In this document: positions 6,632 through 15,200 of the stretch, in pieces | How the letters are laid out: each line of letters begins with the position of its first letter | Position numbering within the stretch: the stretch's first letter is position 1 | Source: OMOG01 sp041485845 | GTDB lineage: Bacteria > Acidobacteriota > Terriglobia > Bryobacterales > Bryobacteraceae | Direction of reading: 5' to 3' | Assembly (NCBI GenBank): GCA_041485845.1 | Contig: JBGPKH010000041.1 | Coordinates: 1-25,520 of the forward strand | Length of the DNA: 25,520 nt | Position numbers and translations under genes: made by a program | Notes under the pieces: generated by a model | Databases searched by the model: none | What the model was told of the DNA's origin: nothing | What the model saw: the letters and a program-made list of their open reading frames with translations, nothing else

Positions 6632-9142
6632 ATGACCCGCTTCCTCCACGATGTTTCCTTTGCCTTTCGGAACCTGCGCCGCAGCCCGCTGTTCACCCTG
6701 GTGGCGGTTTCCTCGCTGGCTCTCGGCATTGGCGCCAATACCGCCATTTTCACGTTGATCGACCAGTTGATGCTACGGCTTCTACCCGTCCAGAATCCGC
6801 AACAGCTCGTAATGATCTGGTCCACCGGCCCACACATGGGGAGCAATCGCGGCAGCCGCATGGCCTCCTATCCGATGTACCAGGATTTCCAGCAGAAGGC
6901 CCAGGCCTTCTCCTACGTCTTCTGCCGCTACGAAGGCGCCACCTCCCTCAGTTTCGGAGGCCAGACGGAGCGCGTCCAGGCCGAGCTCGTGTCTGGGAAT
7001 TTCTTCCAGGCCCTGGGCGTCAAGGCCGCCGCCGGGCGTGTCTTCTCTCCCGAGGAAGACGACCGCGTCTACAAAGGGCACCCTTTCGTGGTGCTGAGCC
7101 ACCAATACTGGGTCACGCGCTTTGCCGCCGATACCAGCGTGATCGGGCAGAAGATCATCGTCGACAATTACCCCATGACCATCGTCGGCGTGTCCGCCGC
7201 GGGATTCACGGGGCTCGACCCGTCGCGCTCGCCGCAGATCCGCGTGCCCATCCAGATGAAGCCCCTCATGACCCCCGGATGGGACGATATAGGCGACCGC
7301 CGCAGCCAGTGGATCCAGGTGTTCGGACGCATGAAGCCCGCCTTCACCATGGAATCGGCGCAAGCTTCGCTGCAGCCGCTGTTCCTCCAGATTCTGCGTG
7401 ACGAGCTCACCCGGCCGGAGCTGCGCGACACCTCGGAATACTCTCGCAACCGTTTTCTGGCCCGGAAAATCCAGATGGCCCCGGCGGCCAACGGCTACTC
7501 GCAAATGCGGCGCGACTATTCGACCGCGCTGATCGTGCTCATGTGCATGGTAGGACTGGTGCTGCTGATCGCCTGCTTCAACGTGGCGAATCTGCTGATC
7601 GCGCAGGCCATGGCCCGGCAGAAGGAAGTGGCCGTGCGGCTGGCGATCGGGGCCTCGCGCCGCCAGCTCCTGGGGCAACTGCTCATCGAAAGCCTTCTGC
7701 TTTCCGCCGCCGGCGCCGTCGCGGGACTGTTCCTGGCGATCGCCATGATCCGCGCCTTGCTCAGCTTCCTGCCGGCCAGTAACATGCCGCTGATGCTGCG
7801 CGCGCAGCCGGACCTCCGCATCCTGGCCTTCAACGCGGCGCTGGCGCTGTTGACGGCCCTCCTGTTCGGACTGGCGCCGGCCTTGCAGGCTTTGCGCCTG
7901 GACCTTTGGAGCACGCTCAAGGACGTGGTCGGCGCGGTGGCCGGTACCGGCGGGTCAGTGAAACTTCGTAAGATTCTGGTAGTGGCGCAGGTGGCGTTCT
8001 CCTTCCTGCTGCTCGCGGGCGCAGGACTGTTCGTCAAAACGCTGGCTAATCTGAAGCAGACGAATTCCGGATTCCGCGACCTCGACAACCTGATCACCTT
8101 CCAGGTGGATCCCGCTTTGAACGGCTACTCGACGCCGCGGCTCCAGGCTTTCTACCAACAGGGCCTGGAGAACATCCGCGCTCTTCCCGGAGTGAAGTCG
8201 GCGGGCTACGGGATGGTCTCGGTGTTGTCCGGCTGGGAGTGGGACTCCAGCATGGGGGTGGAAGGGCACACAGTCAAGGATGGCGAAGACATGCAGGCGT
8301 TCATGAACGGGATCTCACCCGGATACTTCCAGACCATGGGCGTGCCTCTGCTGGAAGGCCGCGACTTCGACAGCCGCGATGCCGGCGGCGTCCGCTTCAG
8401 GACGGCGATCGTGAACCGCCAGTTCGCCACGCACTTCTTCGGAAACAGGAGCGCGATCGGCCGCCATATCGGGTTCGGCACCGGCCCGAAGTCCAAGCTC
8501 GATATCGAGATTGTCGGTGTGACCGAGAACACGCTCTATGAGGGTCCGCGCGAAGGCGTGCGACGCCAGGTCTTTGTGCCGTTCGCCGAATCCGACTTTC
8601 CCGCCTCCGCCACGTTCTATGTGCGCACTTCCGCCGGTTCGGCCGGCATGTTCTCCGCGGTGCGCCAGAAGGTGCAGGAGCTGGACCGTTCCATGCCGAT
8701 CTACGATATGAAGACCGTCGAAAGCCGCCTCGACGAGACGCTCAGTACCGAACGGCTGATTGCCGTGTTGTCTGCGGCGTTCGGGGGGCTCGCCACCGTG
8801 CTGGCCGCGATCGGGCTCTACGGCGTGATGGCGTTTGTGGTGGCGCGGCGCACCAAGGAGATCGGGCTGCGCATGGCGCTGGGCGCGCCCCAGGGATCGG
8901 TGGTGTGGATGGTGATGCGCGAGTCGCTGCTGCTGCTGGGGATCGGGCTCGCGCTGGGCCTCCCGAGCGCGTATTTGCTGAGCCGGTACGTTTCTTCCCA
9001 ACTGTTCGGCGTGAAACCGAACGACATCTGGACGGCAGTCTCCGCGCTCGCGATCCTGGCGGCCGTGGCGGCGGGCGCCGGCTTCCTGCCCGCGCGCCGC
9101 GCCAGCACAATCGACCCCATGCACGCCTTGCGCCACGAGTGA
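6632..9142 (+). CDS. MacB/FtsX-like ABC transporter permease, duplicated orphan type
   Basis: 836 residues from ATG 6632, preceded by AAGG. The frame is open further upstream, but the family start is MTRFLHDVSFAFRNLRRSP, so longer versions are rejected. Topology: TM1 about 20-45 (ending GIGANTAIF), a periplasmic MacB core domain about 50-290, three TM helices about 297-420 with the FtsX signature RQKEVAVRLAIGASRRQLL, then a second copy: TM about 448-468, periplasmic domain, and three C-terminal helices from about 714 with RRTKEIGLRMALGAP. This two-unit architecture is the 'acidobacterial duplicated orphan permease' class. No ATPase gene is adjacent, consistent with that class. Members resemble MacB mechanotransmission permeases; the substrate is unknown. 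Confidence 0.92.
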   Translation: MTRFLHDVSFAFRNLRRSPLFTLVAVSSLALGIGANTAIFTLIDQLMLRLLPVQNPQQLVMIWSTGPHMGSNRGSRMASYPMYQDFQQKAQAFSYVFCRYEGATSLSFGGQTERVQAELVSGNFFQALGVKAAAGRVFSPEEDDRVYKGHPFVVLSHQYWVTRFAADTSVIGQKIIVDNYPMTIVGVSAAGFTGLDPSRSPQIRVPIQMKPLMTPGWDDIGDRRSQWIQVFGRMKPAFTMESAQASLQPLFLQILRDELTRPELRDTSEYSRNRFLARKIQMAPAANGYSQMRRDYSTALIVLMCMVGLVLLIACFNVANLLIAQAMARQKEVAVRLAIGASRRQLLGQLLIESLLLSAAGAVAGLFLAIAMIRALLSFLPASNMPLMLRAQPDLRILAFNAALALLTALLFGLAPALQALRLDLWSTLKDVVGAVAGTGGSVKLRKILVVAQVAFSFLLLAGAGLFVKTLANLKQTNSGFRDLDNLITFQVDPALNGYSTPRLQAFYQQGLENIRALPGVKSAGYGMVSVLSGWEWDSSMGVEGHTVKDGEDMQAFMNGISPGYFQTMGVPLLEGRDFDSRDAGGVRFRTAIVNRQFATHFFGNRSAIGRHIGFGTGPKSKLDIEIVGVTENTLYEGPREGVRRQVFVPFAESDFPASATFYVRTSAGSAGMFSAVRQKVQELDRSMPIYDMKTVESRLDETLSTERLIAVLSAAFGGLATVLAAIGLYGVMAFVVARRTKEIGLRMALGAPQGSVVWMVMRESLLLLGIGLALGLPSAYLLSRYVSSQLFGVKPNDIWTAVSALAILAAVAAGAGFLPARRASTIDPMHALRHE

Positions 9143-9164
9143 GTAGGACAGGCCTCCCGGCCTT

Positions 9165-9230
9165 CTGCCGTTCGGCGGGATCGGCGCCAGCGGCATGGGC
9201 CGCTATCACGGCTTCGACGGGTTCGAGACG
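9165..9230 (+). pseudogene. Aldehyde dehydrogenase C-terminal fragment (plus strand)
   Basis: Read on the plus strand this stretch encodes LPFGGIGASGMGRYHGFDG followed by FET, the conserved C-terminal block of aldehyde dehydrogenases, close to coniferyl-aldehyde dehydrogenase. It has no start codon and no upstream part of the gene. It directly abuts pieces of the N-terminal part of the same kind of enzyme on the opposite strand (9231-9519). It begins 22 bp after the permease stop codon. It cannot be functional. Confidence 0.72.
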
Positions 9231-9519
9231 CGCTGCGGCTCCATCCAGCGCTTCAGCGGCCGCAGCGCGTGGCGGATTTCGTTCAGCGCGTGAGCGTCTC
9301 CTCGGCCGGCCGGCCGATACACCACTTTCGCCCTGCCCGGCCAGAACTGCCACGCGGCCGGCCGCCGAAGTCCTCGGAGATCGCGTCGATGATGTCGTCC
9401 TTGTGCTGGAGCAACGCCCGTTCGAGCCGCCCCAGCGCACTCATGCGCTCCTGGTAGCCGGGGGGATTCTTGCGAAACGCCGTTCGCTGTGCCTCGCAGC
9501 GTTCCCGCAACTCTTCCAT
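9231..9519 (-). pseudogene. Scrambled N-terminal pieces of an aldehyde dehydrogenase
   Basis: ATG 9519 opens a sensible coniferyl-aldehyde-dehydrogenase-like N-terminus (MEELRERCEAQRTAFRKNP, then LGRLERALLQHKDDIIDAIS and EDFGGR). The next piece, in another frame, reads AAWQFWPGRAKVVYRPAG. In intact enzymes this block (like 'FQPGRARVI.QPLG') comes after the helix pair, not before it. Then follows DAHALNEIRHALRPLKRWME and PQR, which normally precedes it. So the order is A-C-B, followed by the C-terminal block on the other strand. About three quarters of the enzyme, including the catalytic Cys/Glu region, is absent. The minus frame formally runs to 9206, but 9206-9230 is antisense to the plus-strand fragment. 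Block assignment rests on remembered family motifs. Confidence 0.68.
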
Positions 9520-9604
9520 GCTTCGATTGTAGACGGCATCGCCGTGGCGCAAGCACGCGTGCCACAACCCCCGCCGCGCTATCATGATTCGAGAGGCCCC
9601 CAAC

Positions 9605-10873
9605 ATGGACAGCGCCTATGGCCGTGCGGTGAGTCTCGCGGTCCCGGTCTTCCTGGCGCTTATCACTCTCGAATTCATCGTGGACCGGGTACGGGGCACG
9701 CGCTACTACCGCCTGGCCGATGCCCTCAACAGCCTGAGCTGCGGCATTGTCAGCACCGGGATGCGCGTGTTCTTCGGCTTCCTCGGCATCTACGCCTACC
9801 AGTGGGTGCTGTCGCACTGGGCTTTCATTCACCTGCCCAACCACTGGGGCACGTGGATCTTCGCCTTCGCCCTCTACGACCTCTGCTACTACTGGCAGCA
9901 TCGCTTCGGCCATACCGTGGGCCTGTTCTGGGCGTCGCACGTGGTGCATCACCAAAGCGAGGAGTTCAATCTCACGACCGCGCTGCGGCAGCCCGGCACC
10001 GGCTCGTTCACCAATTGGATCTTCTACCTGCCGATGGCGCTCTGCGGCGTTCCCTTCGTCGTCTTCCTGCTGGTGGGCGTGGCGCAGCTCTTCTACCAGT
10101 TCTGGCCGCACACGCGGCACATCGGACGCCTCGGCATCCTGGACCGCTGGATCCAGACTCCCTCGAATCACCGCGTCCACCACGCGCAGAACGACGTCTA
10201 TCTCGACAAGAATTATGTCGGCGTGTTCCTGCTCTGGGACCACCTGTTCGGGAGTTTTCAGGAGGAGCTCGACGACCAGCCGTGCATCTACGGCATCCGC
10301 GGCCAACTGAAGAGCTGGAATCCGGTGTGGGCCAATCTGCACTACTACTGGGCCATGGCCAAAGACTGCTGGCACGCGCGCAGGTGGCGCGACAAGCTGT
10401 ACGTCTGGATCGCTCCTCCGGGTTGGCATCCCGCGGATGTCGCGGAGCGTTTTCCCAGGCAGGACTACGACCCGCACCGCGACTTCACACGCTTCGATCC
10501 GCCGCGCAGCCTGGCGCTGAACCTCTACGCGCTCGTGCAGCTCGCCGCGCTCATCGGCGCCAACAGCCATTTCCTTCGCGTTCTTCCGGCCCAGGCGACG
10601 GGTCTGAGCGTGTTGTACTTCGCCTTCATCCTGGTAAGCCTGGTAACTTTGGGCGGCGTGCTGGAGAATCGCCGCGAGTTTCTGCTCTTCGAAGCGCTCC
10701 GCCTCGCCGTCACCGGAATCGCGGTGCTCTCGCTGGGGGCGTGGTTCGGCGGCGTCCACGATCCGCGCGTCGTGCTCTCCCTGGTATCGTTCGCCCTGAC
10801 CTCGCTGGTGGGGCTGTCGCTGGCTGCCACCGTGGGCCAAACGGCACGGGCGCCGGGTACAATAGAGGGATGA
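9605..10873 (+). CDS. Sterol desaturase / fatty acid hydroxylase family membrane oxygenase
   Basis: 422 residues from ATG 9605. An upstream ATG at 9584 is in frame, but GAGAGG lies 8 nt before 9605 and favours the later start. This superfamily of di-iron membrane oxygenases hydroxylates or desaturates lipids. The histidine motifs are present: H99-x3-H103 (QHRFGH), H112-x2-HH116 (HVVHH), H169/H172 and H189-x2-HH193 (NHRVHH). Hydrophobic segments lie at about 8-27, 45-66, 83-95 and 135-162. The C-terminal third (about 295-410) adds several more membrane segments, making the protein longer than minimal family members and similar in plan to alkylglycerol monooxygenase-like proteins. The stop overlaps the next ATG (ATGA). 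The substrate is unknown. Confidence 0.9.
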   Translation: MDSAYGRAVSLAVPVFLALITLEFIVDRVRGTRYYRLADALNSLSCGIVSTGMRVFFGFLGIYAYQWVLSHWAFIHLPNHWGTWIFAFALYDLCYYWQHRFGHTVGLFWASHVVHHQSEEFNLTTALRQPGTGSFTNWIFYLPMALCGVPFVVFLLVGVAQLFYQFWPHTRHIGRLGILDRWIQTPSNHRVHHAQNDVYLDKNYVGVFLLWDHLFGSFQEELDDQPCIYGIRGQLKSWNPVWANLHYYWAMAKDCWHARRWRDKLYVWIAPPGWHPADVAERFPRQDYDPHRDFTRFDPPRSLALNLYALVQLAALIGANSHFLRVLPAQATGLSVLYFAFILVSLVTLGGVLENRREFLLFEALRLAVTGIAVLSLGAWFGGVHDPRVVLSLVSFALTSLVGLSLAATVGQTARAPGTIEG

Positions 10874-11727
10874 GATTTCGACCTGTCGCCGGGTTCTGCC
10901 TGTTGGGCGCAGCCCTTCTGTTCGCCCAGGACTGGAAGACCGCGGCCACGCTCCCCGGAGTCGACGTGACAGGTCTCACCGCGGCCCAGAAGGCCACCGT
11001 GCTGAAAATTCTGCGCGCCCAGAACTGCACCTGCGGATGCGGTATGAAGTTGGCGCAATGCCGCGTGGAGGATCCCGGATGCACGTTCAGCCGCGGCCTG
11101 GCGGCGGTGATTACCGGCGCCATCAAGGAAGGCGAGAAGGAGAATGAGGCCCTGGCGGCCGCCGCAGCTTCCAAGTTCACGCCCAAGTTGTTGGACCCGC
11201 CGGTCTCCATCCCCACTGCCGGCGCGCCCGTCACCGGAGCGGCCGACGCCCGTCTCACGCTGGTGGAGTTCTCCGACTTCCAGTGCCCCTATTGCGCCAA
11301 AGCCGTCGAAAGGCTGGACGCGGTACTCAAGGCGTACCCCACCCAGGTGAAGCTGATCTTCAAGCAGTACCCGCTGTCGAACCATTCCCAGGCCGCCATT
11401 TCCGCGGCGGCGGCGCTGGCGGCGCACCAGCAGGGTAAGTTCTGGGAGATGCACAACGCCCTCTTCGCCAATCGCGCCAAGCTTTCCCGCAAAACGATTT
11501 TGGATCTGGCCGCGGGACTCCGGCTCGACATGAAGCGCTTCACCGCCGACCTGGATTCGCAGCCTGTCAAAGATATCGTCAAGCGCGACACGGACGATGG
11601 GGACAAGGCGGGCGTGGAAGCCACTCCCACGGTGTTTATCGATGGGCAAAAGTACAACGGTTCGCTCGAATTCGACGCCATCAAACCGGTGATCGATGCC
11701 GAATTGAAGAATCCCAAGAAGCCGTAG
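10870..11727 (+). CDS. Exported DsbA-like thioredoxin-fold protein with N-terminal cysteine cluster
   Basis: 285 residues. Residues 1-20 are a signal peptide (GFCLLGAALLFAQ), so the protein acts outside the cytoplasm. A small N-terminal domain (about 30-90) carries a cysteine-rich motif, CTCGCGMKLAQC (C53, C55, C57, C64) plus C71. Residues about 120-280 form a DsbA/DsbG-type thioredoxin domain with active site C139-P-Y-C142 in FSDFQCPYC and cis-Pro P253 in EATPTVFIDG. DsbA-like proteins oxidise or isomerise protein disulfides. The N-terminal cluster could relay electrons or bind a metal or Fe-S centre; this is inference. The start ATG overlaps the sterol-desaturase stop, indicating translational coupling. 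Confidence 0.9.
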   Translation: MRFRPVAGFCLLGAALLFAQDWKTAATLPGVDVTGLTAAQKATVLKILRAQNCTCGCGMKLAQCRVEDPGCTFSRGLAAVITGAIKEGEKENEALAAAAASKFTPKLLDPPVSIPTAGAPVTGAADARLTLVEFSDFQCPYCAKAVERLDAVLKAYPTQVKLIFKQYPLSNHSQAAISAAAALAAHQQGKFWEMHNALFANRAKLSRKTILDLAAGLRLDMKRFTADLDSQPVKDIVKRDTDDGDKAGVEATPTVFIDGQKYNGSLEFDAIKPVIDAELKNPKKP

Positions 11728-11765
11728 ACTGCCGGCCCGCCCAGAGTGCCGTACACTAGCCCGGA

Positions 11766-12053
11766 TTGAGCATCGCGACGGAGCTGAACCCGGCGAGTTT
11801 CAAGATATTTGATGTGCTGCTCCTGATGCTGGCCCGTCTCGCCGAGGAAGCCGATCGAATGAAGGCGGTCCCGCTCGGAGGAGTTCTCTCCGAGCATTTG
11901 GTCTAGAAACCCTACGCTGCCATCGCCGCCAAGTTCCGGGAAATCGCCCGCGAGCCCTTCCAGAACACCGATCGGGACCGCTTCGAGACGTCCTCCGGCG
12001 GGCCTCCGCCGCCCTTCACCGCATCGAGGTCGACCATGGCGTCGCCTAACCGG
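11766..12053 (+). pseudogene. Relic of an unidentified gene with an in-frame TAG
   Basis: A frame beginning near TTG 11766 reads like a real protein: FKIFDVLLLMLARLAEEADR, then PLGGVLSEHLV, TAG at 11904-11906, then KPYAAIAAKFREIAREPFQN and DRDRFETSSGG. Protein-like sequence in one frame on both sides of the stop suggests a CAG-to-TAG nonsense change in a once-continuous gene. No good start codon or Shine-Dalgarno is visible, so the 5' end is probably lost too. The frame stays open beyond 12053 into repeat DNA and ends at 12254. I do not recognise the family. Confidence 0.45.
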
Positions 12054-12063
12054 ACCCCCGCGA

Positions 12064-12112
12064 ATTTTGTGACGCAAACCTCCAGAAAAGTGCCGGATTT
12101 GCGTCACAAAAT
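12064..12112. repeat. Perfect inverted repeat with GTGACGC core
   Basis: ATTTTGTGACGCAAA (12064-12078) and TTTGCGTCACAAAAT (12098-12112) are perfect 15-bp inverted arms around a 19-bp spacer. It lies in the 531-bp gap between the DsbA-like gene and the 3' end of the TonB receptor. A related, imperfect pair occurs at 21270-21318. Confidence 0.7.
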
Positions 12113-12188
12113 CCCGGCTCTCCTCTGTAACCAACAGAAACAAAGTTGCTTACCAATCGGCAGTTTTTCGTATGCACACAGCCCATTC

Positions 12189-12206
12189 TTGCGTCACTTG
12201 CGTCAC
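12189..12206. repeat. Tandem 9-bp repeat TTGCGTCAC
   Basis: TTGCGTCAC is repeated head to tail at 12189-12197 and 12198-12206. The same 9-mer forms the core of the right arm of the inverted repeat at 12098-12112, so four copies (one inverted) lie within about 140 bp. Confidence 0.65.
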
Positions 12207-12258
12207 ACGGGCTTCCGTGGGCCGCCTTCGCCAACCCCCCAAACCCCAACCTAGGTTT

Positions 12259-15200
12259 TCAGAAGTTCAATCGCGCTTGCAGCACGATGATGCGGTAAGT
12301 GCTCGCCGTGCCGGTGATGCGTCCGAAATTCGCGCTGCCGATCGCCGTGGTGGGGGCGGAGAACTGCGGCGAGTTGCTGATGTTCTGCGCGGTCGCCCCG
12401 ATCTGCGCGGTGAACCGCTCATTGATCTTGACGCGCTTCAGCAGATTCATGTCCAGCCTCCAGGTGCTGGGTGCGGTGCCTGTCCCGAAAGAAAGGCCGC
12501 CGAGCTGGCCGGGAAGCGCGTTGACCAGGATGGGCGTGCCATCCGCGCGGGCGATGGCCTTCAGGCCGGAGAGCCCACGCAGGTTGACGAGCGTAGTGAT
12601 GTTGGCGACCGAGGGATCGGTGATCTGCGTAATGCCCGGGAAGTAGATCACGCCGTTGCCGACTTTCTGTATGGAGCCCTCCGGCAGCGGCCCGACCTGG
12701 GTAGCAGTGGAGGTTGCCAGCGAGGTATTGAGGCCGTTGGCGCCGGTGAAAGTGATGGGCGCCCCGGTGAACCAGGAGAAGATCGCGCCCGTCTGCCATC
12801 CGCCGATCACCCGCGCGAGCCCACCGTGCGAGCCGCGCCCGAGGAACTTGCCGGGCCCGAAGGGCAGTTCGTAGAGGCCGTTGACCTTGAAGACATGAGC
12901 ATGGTTGAAAGCCACGCGCGCTTTGTCGAGGTTCCAGTTGCGTAGCGTACGGAAGTCCGAGAAGAACGTGGAGCTATCGCCGGCGCTGTCGCTGCCCAGC
13001 GCCTTGCTGAATACGTAGCTGCCCTGGACGGTCACGCCACTCGAGAGCCGCTTGTTCAACTCGGCTTGAAACGAGTGATACGAGGAATGGCCGGCGTTGT
13101 CCACGATGAACGCGCCGCCGCCGAGCGCCGAAGGACCGGTGGTGAACTGCGGGTTGACGGCGAAGAAATTCGCGGGCAGCCCCGCCAGCGTCAAGAGCCG
13201 GCCACCCACCGGCGACGTCAACGCCGAGCCGTGCAGCAGCGCGGCCAGGCCCGCCGGATTGTTGTTGGCAAAGTAACTCTGGAAGATCGAGCTGCTGCGT
13301 ACGGTGGTGGAGTTCAGGCCGATGCCGGCCAGCAGAGAATCCATCAGGGGCGATGTGCCTCCCGTCTGGACCGCCTGGTAGGCCTGGAGGAAGCCGTTGT
13401 TGAGGATGTTGACTTCATTGACGTCGTAGGCGCGGACCAGCTTGTTGCTCGCGCTGCCAACGTAGCTCAGGCGCAGCGACAGGTTGTCCGAAAGGGCGCG
13501 CTGCACCGACAGGCTGAAGTTCTGGATGTAGGGATTGCGCAAGCCGCTGTTGAAGCCGTAAACGGCCTGGCTGCGTGTGCCGTCGATGGGCACCACGGCA
13601 AAGGGCGTCGCCGTGGTCGGAATGGGGAGCGCGATGTTGCCGACATTCAGCAGGCTGGTGGATTGCAGGATCGGCGACGTCGTCAGGCCGTTGGGCTCGA
13701 AGGCCGAGTTCATGTGCGCGATGTAGATGCTGTCGCGCTGGTAGGAGATGCCGTAGCCCGCGCGGATGACGGTCTTGTCCTTCCCGCCGGTGAGCCAGTG
13801 CCATGCCCCGCCGCCGGGCAGCGACCACGCGAAGCCCACGAACGGCGCGAAATTGTTGTTGTCGTTGTTGTAGAGCTTCAGATCGGGATGGTCGGTGGCG
13901 GGCCCCACGAGCTGCATCCGCGTGAGCGAGCCATTCAGGACGCCCGGCTGGAACAGCGCGCTGAGGTTGGTGCCCGAGACGCCGAATACCGCGGCGCCGC
14001 CGCCCACGGGCGCAACGGCACGGCCCACGCCGTCGTAGGGCACGCCGTACCACTCGTAGCGCAGGCCCAGGTTCAGCGTCAAGGAAGGGGTCACTTTGAA
14101 ATCGTCCTTGAAGTACCCGCTGAATTCGTGCGTGATCAGGTCGCTATAACGGCTCTCGCCGGCCACAAATTGGGGATTCTTGCCGCCGGGTGAGTTGTAA
14201 GTCTGGGTGACGCTGGCAATCGAGCCGGTGAGATCGATCAGGAGATTCTGCGCACCCCCGGAGTTCGACCCAATGCCGGTGATGGTGTTGATGCCTTGCA
14301 CAGCCACTGCGCCGGCGCCGGGGGTGCTGATGGGCAACACACCGCCGAGGTCGTAGCCGTCATTGGCGATCCAGCGCCCGATCACGCCGCCCTTGAACGC
14401 GTGGCGTCCGCGGATCCACGAGACGTCGTCGCCGAGCTGCCAGTTCTGCGTCATGCGATTGCTGGTGCCGGTGGCGCCGGGGCCGGCCAGCGGATTGGTC
14501 ATTCCCGCGACGCCCGGATAGTACGGTACGCCGGTGGCTTTCGGCAGAAGCTCGCGGCCCGCGACCCCGCTGGGTCCCGCGTCGGGATCGTACTCGTTCC
14601 AGATGAGGACGCGCGGCCGGAAGACGCCGATGCGGACTTCGTTCAGCAGATTGGGACCGAGCGCGCTGGTAAACGAGAGCGCGAACTGCGAGGTCTCGGT
14701 GGGCGCCAGACCGATCGGCGACAGCGGGAATGGCTGCGCATTCGACACGTTCAGGCTGTAATAGGCCTGGTGATTCAAAGTCAGCGACCCGCGGTGCTTG
14801 TCGTTGAAGATGTGATCGATCCGGCCCTCGTAAAGCTGGAACTTGTTGATCACTGGACGGGCCCAGAGGAAGCCGGCGGTGTTCAAGCCATCTCCGGCGC
14901 GGTAATTGTTGGGCAGCGGCGCCAGGCTGAGGTACTTGGCCATGATGCCGGTGGGGTCGGCGACCATGCGGTTGGGGTCGCGGCCGAAGATGCTGACGGT
15001 CTGTAAAGGCCCGGTGGCGAGGGGCGGCTGCACCGGGTTGCCCGAGGTATCCACGGTGGGAACGATGGCGGCGGCGTTGGCGTTGACCGCGCCGGGGAAG
15101 AAGCGGAACTGGCCGGCGCGCGCCGTCGGCGTGTAGACCGTCTGGTTGACCGAAACGCGCTGGTTTTGGTGATCCTCCTCCCAAATGCCGTTGAAGAAGG

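Noticed and set aside
9206..10840. 544-codon open frame on the minus strand
   Set aside because: It lies antisense to the sterol-desaturase gene, whose histidine motifs are clear. The long frame is a high-GC shadow; only its last part (9206-9360) overlaps genuine aldehyde dehydrogenase debris.
8905..10869. Upstream extension of the DsbA-like gene frame
   Set aside because: The frame is open through the permease and desaturase genes, but the protein sequence there is low-quality shadow. The real start at 10870 has a signal peptide and an ATGA overlap.
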